Assembly (NCBI GenBank): GCA_002419285.1
Contig: DIFU01000027.1
Location: forward strand, 1 to 35,816
Source: Prolixibacteraceae bacterium UBA5740
GTDB taxonomy: Bacteria > Bacteroidota > Bacteroidia > Bacteroidales > Prolixibacteraceae
Reading direction: 5' to 3'
Length of the DNA: 35,816 nt
The notes beneath the pieces are model-generated. The model worked only from the letters and a program-made list of their open reading frames with translations, was not told the DNA's origin and searched no databases. A program made the position numbers and the translations under genes. This document shows positions 1-5,917 of the stretch, piece by piece (the stretch's first letter is position 1; each line of letters opens with the position of its first letter).

Positions 1-695
1 TCATCGGATTCGTAATAGGGAAGCAATTCCTTGTTCTGCATGAAATCGAGTGTATAGTGATCCTCCTGAGCCGCAAAAAAGGTGGCCGGTCGGGTCATTT
101 TCTTTTCGAACTTTTCGAGCCATTCATCTTTAAAATAGACGGCATTTGAAATCATTAACCGGGTATCGGGATTAAGGTTTTCGGCCGAAATCATCTCTTT
201 TATCCGGTTATTCGTTCTATCCGCTGCCCAGCGATTGATGTCGGCAACCGCCCGCCTCGGGTTGGAGAATAGGGTTTGCCTGAAATCAGTGGAATGGAAG
301 TCGGACACCTTCTCTTTGTAGGCTTTCTCCACATCAAGACCTGTATCGACCCAAACGGCGCTGGAAATTTGCAGTCCGGGGCCCATATTCGTTTTGCCGG
401 CAATCCCTTTAAGCTTAAACTTCTCATCAGAATCTTGCCTTTTCTGGAACAACACCTTTTCAAACTCCTGTTTCGTGGTGCCTTCCGACCCTTCATATGC
501 GGCCATCAGCGCAAACCAAGTACTAACCGGGGAGAGTAAAAGGTTCCCGTCAGCCACCTTGGCTTGATTGTAAAGCTCGAACGAATAATGGCTTATAGGG
601 TTGCCTTTGCTTCCGGTTTGGGCGTTCACGATACCGGAATGGCAAATAAGCAGTAAAATGAGGGTTAAGGTCAGAATGGGTTTCAGGTTCATCAT
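1..695 (-). CDS. Secreted serpin-family protease inhibitor, 3' part missing
   Basis: Reading leftward from ATG 695 (or 692), an open frame of 231 codons runs off the left edge with no stop. The first 24 or so residues form a signal peptide (hydrophobic stretch LTLTLILLLIC, likely cleavage after VNA), so the product is exported. The rest shows serpin core signatures: NLLLSPVSTWFALMAAYEG followed by TTKQEF (helix A/B region), LQISSAVWVD, an INRWAADRTNNRI segment and NAVYFKDEW, matching the family's N-AVYFK-G-W block with D for G. Serpins are suicide inhibitors of serine or cysteine proteases. The reactive-centre loop, which decides whether this one inhibits and what it targets, lies outside the window. 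About 150-180 residues are expected to be missing. No strong ribosome binding site is visible. Family assignment is firm; target and activity are unknown. Confidence 0.88.
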   Translation of the reverse strand, partial: MMNLKPILTLTLILLLICHSGIVNAQTGSKGNPISHYSFELYNQAKVADGNLLLSPVSTWFALMAAYEGSEGTTKQEFEKVLFQKRQDSDEKFKLKGIAGKTNMGPGLQISSAVWVDTGLDVEKAYKEKVSDFHSTDFRQTLFSNPRRAVADINRWAADRTNNRIKEMISAENLNPDTRLMISNAVYFKDEWLEKFEKKMTRPATFFAAQEDHYTLDFMQNKELLPYYESD

Positions 696-1231
696 AAATG
701 GTTTCTGGTAAAAGCTATTGATTATGTAATTTTACGTCATGCCTTGATTACGGGCAGGTGCAGATTGTATCGTTGCAGTTTTTCGTCCCATGATCCTGCA
801 CCCTGAGTTCCCGAAATGTATAGCGGCACTAAATTAACCAACTTCCGTGATCCACCAACCATTTAACATTATTTATCAATAATATTTTTACCTACTCCAA
901 ACTGTTTAGGTGCCTTTGGTGAACATTCTTTTTAATTCAGTTCTTAAACTGAATGACTAAGGCAACATAAAATTCATTTTCATTTCACCGCCCAACTTGA
1001 AGTAATGAGATCTTTTGAAAGAAGAATGACATCCAGCCTCATCCATTCGGGCGGACGCAATCCGGGAAGCATCCGGGGAAAACCATCGGTTTAGGCAGTA
1101 TCATGGATTCAATTTATCTGTAAATTGGCAGGTATCTTTCAAAATCTCCAAGAATGCGACCTTTCCTAAACCAGTATCGACTTATGGCTCTGCCGGAATG
1201 CGATGCATCTTTCCGCAGGTGGATCAAGATA
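696..1231. other. Divergent intergenic region
   Basis: A 536-bp gap separates the leftward serpin gene from the rightward outer-membrane-type gene. I see no convincing coding region. It holds an A/T-rich stretch around 840-940, a perfect inverted repeat at 935-954, and a TAnnTTTG-like element (TATCTTTC, 1133-1140) that could serve the rightward gene. The GAATNNTGTAAC double box found elsewhere in the window is absent here. Confidence 0.6.
935..954. repeat. Perfect 8-bp inverted repeat, possible operator
   Basis: The arms ATTCAGTT and AACTGAAT flank a 4-base centre (CTTA). It lies between divergent genes with no T-run after it, so a dimeric repressor or activator site is more likely than a terminator. 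No family is assigned. Confidence 0.4.
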
Positions 1232-1990
1232 ATGAAAAAGAGCACACTCTCCGTTGCTTTGTTATGCATTGCATTGCTGGTCACTTCACAAGATGTGAAG
1301 AATGAAAATATCAGGCTAACCGGGTCGGTGACACTGACCACGAAAGGACTGTCGACCTTCCCAAATCTGACCCTTGGGAAACCAGCCGCCATCTTTGATT
1401 TCTCGGTAGGTAACGATCAGTTCAGGTTCGATCCCACCCTGCGGTTTGGGCTCGACGGGAAACCGTGGTCATTTATCTTCTGGCTGCGCCACGAGGCCAT
1501 CAGGACCGAAAAATTCGGGTTAAGGATAGGCGCGCATCCGGCCGTGACCTTCAAGACAATTGATGTGATCCAAAATGGCAGTTCATCGGAAATGCTGAGG
1601 TCCACGACATTTTTGGCGGCCGAAGTCGCCCCCGTGTTCAGGGTGGCAAAAAACATCAGCCTGTCGCCTTATTACCTGTTCTCCTATGGAATTGAAGACT
1701 ATGCGGTTCAATACAGCAATTTCTTCACGTTGATCGCAAATATCGCCAACATCAACCTCACTGAAAACATCTATTCGAACCTGATGGCGCAGGTGTTTTA
1801 CCTGAAAATGGATGACCGGGATGGGCTTTTCGTCAATTCAACCCTGTCGGTGAACAAGCGGAATTTCCCGCTGTCGGTATCCACGACCTTGAACAGGGCC
1901 ATTGAGTCGACGATCCCGGGCGACAAACTACTTTGGAACCTCAATCTTACATACCGTTTTGGGGGAGTATACCGAAAAGATGCTCCCTGA
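1232..1990 (+). CDS. Probable outer-membrane beta-barrel protein, family not recognised
   Basis: The 252-residue product starts at ATG 1232, chosen because MKKSTLSVALLCIALLVTS gives a proper signal peptide, while the longer frame from 1154 adds 26 residues of non-signal sequence. The mature part alternates short hydrophobic and polar stretches with aromatic residues (FRFDPTLRFGL, WSFIFWLRHEA, LSPYYLFSYG, LLWNLNLTYRFGG), as expected for antiparallel beta strands of an outer-membrane barrel. It does not end in the usual terminal aromatic residue; the last strand seems to be LNLTYRFGG with a short tail after it. A TATCTTTC -7-like element lies about 90 bp upstream. Barrel topology is inferred from strand pattern only, and I cannot name a ligand or family. 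Confidence 0.6.
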   Translation: MKKSTLSVALLCIALLVTSQDVKNENIRLTGSVTLTTKGLSTFPNLTLGKPAAIFDFSVGNDQFRFDPTLRFGLDGKPWSFIFWLRHEAIRTEKFGLRIGAHPAVTFKTIDVIQNGSSSEMLRSTTFLAAEVAPVFRVAKNISLSPYYLFSYGIEDYAVQYSNFFTLIANIANINLTENIYSNLMAQVFYLKMDDRDGLFVNSTLSVNKRNFPLSVSTTLNRAIESTIPGDKLLWNLNLTYRFGGVYRKDAP

Positions 1991-2065
1991 CCTGAGCTGG
2001 CATTTTTCAGCGATACCGCAGAGTTGAATTAAGATCAATAAGAAAGAATAAACGTTTAATTATCT

Positions 2066-2073
2066 TATCTTTA
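2066..2073 (+). promoter_or_regulatory. Possible -7 element for the AraC-type regulator gene
   Basis: TATCTTTA fits TAnnTTTG with one mismatch and lies about 20 bp upstream of the TTG start. No TTTG -33 box at the right distance is obvious. Confidence 0.3.
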
Positions 2074-2094
2074 CTCTGAACATATAAAACTAAT

Positions 2095-2646
2095 TTGAAG
2101 CTACACATTAAAAACATGGTTTGCCTTCGATGCCAGTTGTCGGTAAAAACCGAACTGGAAAAACTCGGGATCCCTTACACATATGTCAAAATCGGGGAAG
2201 CGGAAATCATTGGGGAAATCATGCCGGAAACGATGGAGCAACTGCAATCCAACCTGCATGAGGTCGGATTATCGGTGTTAACCAACAAAAAGAAAATCCT
2301 GGTTGAGCAAATTACGAGTACGATCATTGAACTGGTCCATTTTACGGAAGACCAGATCAAGGTAAACCTCTCTGATTTCCTGAGCGAAAAGCTGAATTAC
2401 AATTACACCTACCTTGCCAATCTGTTTTCGGAAGAAAAAGGCAACACCATTGAAAACTTTTACCTGACCCATAAAATTGAGCGGGTGAAGGAAATGATTA
2501 TTTATGAGGATCTGAACCTCACCGAGATTTCCTACAGATTGCATTTCAGCAGTGTTTCGCACCTTTCAAACCAGTTCAAGAAATTCACCGGAATGACTCC
2601 GACACAATATAAACTGTTGAAAAACAAAACCCGCGAACCGCTTTAA
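2095..2646 (+). CDS. AraC-family regulator with N-terminal HMA-like CxxC segment
   Basis: A 183-residue protein with two parts. Residues 1-70 resemble a heavy-metal-associated fold, with M8-V-C10-L-R-C13 like the MxCxxC metal-binding loop of copper chaperones. Residues 80-178 form a C-terminal AraC/XylS helix-turn-helix domain (NYTYLANLFSEEKGNTIENF, LNLTEISYRLHFSSVSHLSN, FKKFTGMTPTQYK). The start is taken as TTG 2095 because MKLHIKNMVCLRC places the CxxC at the expected distance from the N terminus; the first ATG (2116) would cut off that strand. Such proteins are common in Bacteroidota. Metal, thiol or redox sensing through the two cysteines is an inference. A transpeptidase gene follows 20 bp downstream and is probably co-transcribed. 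This is the only DNA-binding regulator in the window, so it is one candidate for reading the shared 21-bp direct repeats, without direct evidence. Confidence 0.83.
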   Translation: MKLHIKNMVCLRCQLSVKTELEKLGIPYTYVKIGEAEIIGEIMPETMEQLQSNLHEVGLSVLTNKKKILVEQITSTIIELVHFTEDQIKVNLSDFLSEKLNYNYTYLANLFSEEKGNTIENFYLTHKIERVKEMIIYEDLNLTEISYRLHFSSVSHLSNQFKKFTGMTPTQYKLLKNKTREPL

Positions 2647-2666
2647 AAAACAATTACCTTTAACCC

Positions 2667-3410
2667 ATGAAGAGAATCAAACCCCTCATGGTTTTATTAT
2701 TGTTGGTAATTGCATCAACCGCCAATAACCCGTCGGGTGCAAACCTTCGCGAAAAGCCCGCCCACCCTGCCGACAAGATTATCATGACGATCGAGGGAAA
2801 CCCTGAAGAACTGCCCGGCAAAGAATTATTGCAAACTGCCCTGGAGGGATACGAATTGCTGAAACAGGAACAACCCATTCGCAGGCAGGATGTCATTACC
2901 ATTATTGATTACAGCCTCCCCTCGAACCAAAAAAGGTTGTGGGTACTTGACCTGACAGAGGCCAAAGTTTTGGTTCATTGCCTGGTTTCGCACGGCAGGA
3001 ATTCGGGGGATGTGATGGCCGAGAAATTCTCGAACCACCCTGGCTCCTATGCCAGCAGCCCGGGCTTCTATATCACCGGGGAGACTTACCAGGGAAAGCA
3101 TGGTTTATCGCTGAGGCTCCAGGGCGTTGAAGACGGGATCAACGACAAGGCCAGAGAGCGGGCCATCGTCATACATGGGGCCGACTATGTATCGGACAGG
3201 TTTATTGAACAAAACGGCAGGCTGGGCCGCAGTCTGGGCTGCCCGGCAGTGCCGCAGGAGCTGAGCGGCGAACTGATCGAAAATATCAGGGATGGCAGTT
3301 GCCTGTTTGTGTATACCCCGTCTGAAAGCTATCTTTCAAAATCGCCTGTCCTCACGAGAATTTCCCGTCAACACCACGATGAATCTCAATTCATCGACGC
3401 CCGGTTCTGA
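2667..3410 (+). CDS. Murein L,D-transpeptidase, YkuD_2 type
   Basis: A 247-residue exported protein with an N-terminal hydrophobic signal (residues 5-19). The catalytic part (about 75-220) belongs to the YkuD_2 branch of L,D-transpeptidases: SHGRNSGDVMAEKFSNHPGS is followed by H170 (VIHGADYVS) and the cysteine motif S189-L-G-C192-P-A. Cys192 is the predicted nucleophile and His170 the general base. The family forms or exchanges peptide bonds at meso-diaminopimelate in peptidoglycan or attaches proteins to it; the substrate here is not known. It is probably co-transcribed with the AraC-type regulator 20 bp upstream. Its last 25 bp overlap the 3' end of the convergent, larger L,D-transpeptidase gene. 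Confidence 0.85.
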   Translation: MKRIKPLMVLLLLVIASTANNPSGANLREKPAHPADKIIMTIEGNPEELPGKELLQTALEGYELLKQEQPIRRQDVITIIDYSLPSNQKRLWVLDLTEAKVLVHCLVSHGRNSGDVMAEKFSNHPGSYASSPGFYITGETYQGKHGLSLRLQGVEDGINDKARERAIVIHGADYVSDRFIEQNGRLGRSLGCPAVPQELSGELIENIRDGSCLFVYTPSESYLSKSPVLTRISRQHHDESQFIDARF

Positions 3411-5251
3411 TCCAGGGCATTCAGCACCCATTCATCTCTCGAATAAATGTCATTGCGGAACTGTATGCGTCCGTTCCCATCGGTCCATGCAGTAAGGTAG
3501 AGGATCAACACCTCAACGGGTTTCGCAAGGTTGACAACCTGTTCGGTGCGCTGATCCATGGCACTCCTGATTTTTTCGGGTGGCCATGCGGGAACATCGG
3601 CGAGCAGGATGGCAGCCAGGTCAAACGGTTTTTCGATGCGGATACATCCTGAACTCATGGCCCGGTCGTCGCGCACAAAATATCCCCTGGTTGGGGTATC
3701 ATGAATGTATATGTTGTAATTATTGGGAAACATAAACTTCACCTTGCCCAAGGCATTCCCCGGACCGGGACTTTGTCTCACCATATAGGGAAAGTTCCTG
3801 CCCGAAATTCCGGACCAGTCAATATCGTTGTAGTCCACCTCCGATCCGTTGTAACGGAGCAGTTTCATGTCCTTGTCCCTGAGATATCCGGGGCCTTTCC
3901 TTAATTCGGGAATGACATCGTTCTGTAAAATGGTCGGGGGCACCGTCCATGTCGGACTAAAAACCAGGTAAGTCATCAGCGAATTGAAAATCGGGGTCTC
4001 GCGGGAATCCTTTCCCACGATGGCCCGCATGGATATCAGGGTATCGGCCCCATCAATGAAATCGAGCCTGAAATTCACGATATTTACCGTCACGTACTTA
4101 TGGGGTTCGCGCAAGGGTAACCACCGGAACCTTTCCATATTGACCCTGATGCGGTTGATGAGGGTTTGCGGACTTTCATTGAGTGCCTGAAACGTGCCGT
4201 CGCCAATCTCTCCATCGGCATTCAGTCCCCAGTCTTTCTGGAATAACTTCACCTGTTCCTCCAGCATCTGGTCATAATTCACCGAAGTGGTATCAGGCAA
4301 GCCGTATCCCAGGTTGGCCAGGCGGGTCCTGACCAGGGGCAGCACCCGTCCCGAATCGCCGGGATGGATGGTAATGTCGCTGGCAATTGCGGGCCAGGGG
4401 GTATTTTGCAAACCCATATAGAACGCCAGGTCCTCTTTCATCATCCAATAGGCACGGTACCTTGGGGCCAGCAAATTGAGAACCCTGGGAACGTCGTTGA
4501 CCGCCAATGCTTCCTCCAGTCTGCGGGCAATCTGCAAATCAGGCTTCTTCCGCTCCAGTTTCCAGCGGTTGACCTGATTCTCGGTGTCAACCCTTCCGTA
4601 GTATAACTGAAGACCCAGCGTCAGGAAAGCATCGGAAAGCAACACATCCAGTTTCATCAGGTATAAGGTATCGATGGGCATGAACAGCCAGGTATGGTCG
4701 ATGGACTCCTCAAGGAGGGGCAAATGATAGTCGTTGGGAGTCAGTCCATGGTGTGAAACATCCCGGATGAAACCGAGCAGTGCAAAGGCATTTTTGCCCA
4801 ACACGCTCGATTTATACCCCACAGGATTGAGGGAACCGATCAGCGCAGAGTGATCGGGGCTGACCCTGAGAGGAGAACCGGTATGCCACCAGGGCATCAC
4901 GTTTGAATAAATCCAGATGGGGACCCGGGTATGGATCCAGGCCGGGGTGTAATTCCGGTTCCGGTAAAATTCATGGAGATCTTTAGCCGAATGGAGGAAT
5001 TCCTCTCCGATCTGATCATTTGACCGGGGAAGTTGGTCGGTAATGAACCGTTCGATCGATTTAGAGAGTTCATCGCTAAACCGTGCCAGGTTAACCGGAT
5101 TCCCCTTTTCGGGAACACCGGCCGGGGCGGCTTCAGGCAAACCGGCAACCACACGCAGCTGTGCACCAGACCTGAATGAAAAAAACAAGATAGTAAATAT
5201 GAAACAAGGCAGAAGTTTGAAATAAAGCCTGTTTATTTTTCGTGTAAGCAT
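3386..5251 (-). CDS. Large L,D-transpeptidase, LdtD/YcbB type
   Basis: A 621-residue exported enzyme that makes 3-3 cross-links in peptidoglycan. After a signal-anchor (residues 9-28) comes a scaffold region (about 85-290, including the characteristic YTPAWIHT and HHGLTPNDYH), a peptidoglycan-binding domain (about 300-360, VKLFQKDWGLNADGEIGDGT) and the YkuD catalytic domain (about 385-560). The catalytic signature is complete: H517 in IYIHDTPTRGYF and S534-G-C536-I-R538, with Cys536 the nucleophile. Length and domain order match the family. Its promoter (5289-5353) carries the double GAATNNTGTAAC box. The 3' end overlaps that of the YkuD_2 gene by 25 bp in convergent orientation, so the two transcripts could form an RNA duplex there. 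Confidence 0.93.
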   Translation of the reverse strand: MLTRKINRLYFKLLPCFIFTILFFSFRSGAQLRVVAGLPEAAPAGVPEKGNPVNLARFSDELSKSIERFITDQLPRSNDQIGEEFLHSAKDLHEFYRNRNYTPAWIHTRVPIWIYSNVMPWWHTGSPLRVSPDHSALIGSLNPVGYKSSVLGKNAFALLGFIRDVSHHGLTPNDYHLPLLEESIDHTWLFMPIDTLYLMKLDVLLSDAFLTLGLQLYYGRVDTENQVNRWKLERKKPDLQIARRLEEALAVNDVPRVLNLLAPRYRAYWMMKEDLAFYMGLQNTPWPAIASDITIHPGDSGRVLPLVRTRLANLGYGLPDTTSVNYDQMLEEQVKLFQKDWGLNADGEIGDGTFQALNESPQTLINRIRVNMERFRWLPLREPHKYVTVNIVNFRLDFIDGADTLISMRAIVGKDSRETPIFNSLMTYLVFSPTWTVPPTILQNDVIPELRKGPGYLRDKDMKLLRYNGSEVDYNDIDWSGISGRNFPYMVRQSPGPGNALGKVKFMFPNNYNIYIHDTPTRGYFVRDDRAMSSGCIRIEKPFDLAAILLADVPAWPPEKIRSAMDQRTEQVVNLAKPVEVLILYLTAWTDGNGRIQFRNDIYSRDEWVLNALDQNRASMN

Positions 5252-5288
5252 CCCGGAATCAGTTAATATGCCATCGTATCAGCATATC

Positions 5289-5353
5289 GAAAGATAAGCA
5301 GACGGGGACGGGAAAGCCTTACACTATTCAATGAAAGATTTACATCAATCACA
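5289..5353 (-). promoter_or_regulatory. Double-box promoter of the large L,D-transpeptidase
   Basis: Read leftward: distal box GATTGATGTAAA (5339-5350, preceded by TGT), proximal box GAATAGTGTAAG 21 bp on (5318-5329), a 21-bp gap, then TATCTTTC (5289-5296) as -7 element. The predicted transcript starts near 5283 with a leader of about 30 nt. The distal box lies 7 bp from the stop codon of the preceding PAS gene. Confidence 0.7.
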
Positions 5354-5359
5354 GCTGAA

Positions 5360-5917
5360 TCACTTCCCCCGGGATACGAATTTTGCAGGGTCGACCACCG
5401 ATATGAGGCAATTCCGGGAATCTTCGGTCACCACTCCCTCCATATAAACCTGATGCAAATCATTCACGTTATTCCTGAGCGTCACGATACAGGATTCTTT
5501 CGAGTTGCTGGAATACACCCTTTTGAAAAAGTCATTGAACACCGGCCTTGACTCTTCGGTCACAAAAAGTTTAAAGTTACTTTGTATCAGGCTGAATCGC
5601 TTTTCCTTCAGAATATCGGCACCCGTGAAATTCAAATCGGCGATTTCACCTTCGGCATCCAGCGAAAAGAACCCGATGGGAGCCAGGTCGAACAACAGGG
5701 TATATTTCCGCAAGGCTGTTTCCGAAGTTTTCCAGGCAAGTCTCAACTCCTCATTTTGCATCTCCAGCTCAATCTGGTGTACCTGCAATTCATGAAGGAG
5801 CTTGTCGGCATTGAACCCGGATTGCTTTGCGTCATCCTCCTTTTGTTTCTCCCTGAGAAGCTGTTCAGCATTCTCCCGAAGCATTTTTGCGTCGATATGA
5901 TCTGTTTCTTCTTTCAT
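5360..5917 (-). CDS. Coiled-coil PAS-domain protein
   Basis: A 185-residue cytoplasmic protein. Residues 10-70 are a charged coiled coil (LHELQVHQIELEMQNEELRL), and residues about 70-170 are a PAS fold (LFDLAPIGFFSLDAEGEIAD and NFTGADIL). There is no kinase, cyclase, phosphodiesterase or DNA-binding domain. The coil motif HQIELEMQNEELR is typical of PAS regions that sit in front of histidine kinases, so this may be a stand-alone sensor that pairs with another protein. Its start overlaps the stop of the CheB/CheR hybrid by 4 bp, which implies translational coupling and a shared role. Ligand and output are unknown. Confidence 0.75.
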   Translation of the reverse strand: MKEETDHIDAKMLRENAEQLLREKQKEDDAKQSGFNADKLLHELQVHQIELEMQNEELRLAWKTSETALRKYTLLFDLAPIGFFSLDAEGEIADLNFTGADILKEKRFSLIQSNFKLFVTEESRPVFNDFFKRVYSSNSKESCIVTLRNNVNDLHQVYMEGVVTEDSRNCLISVVDPAKFVSRGK

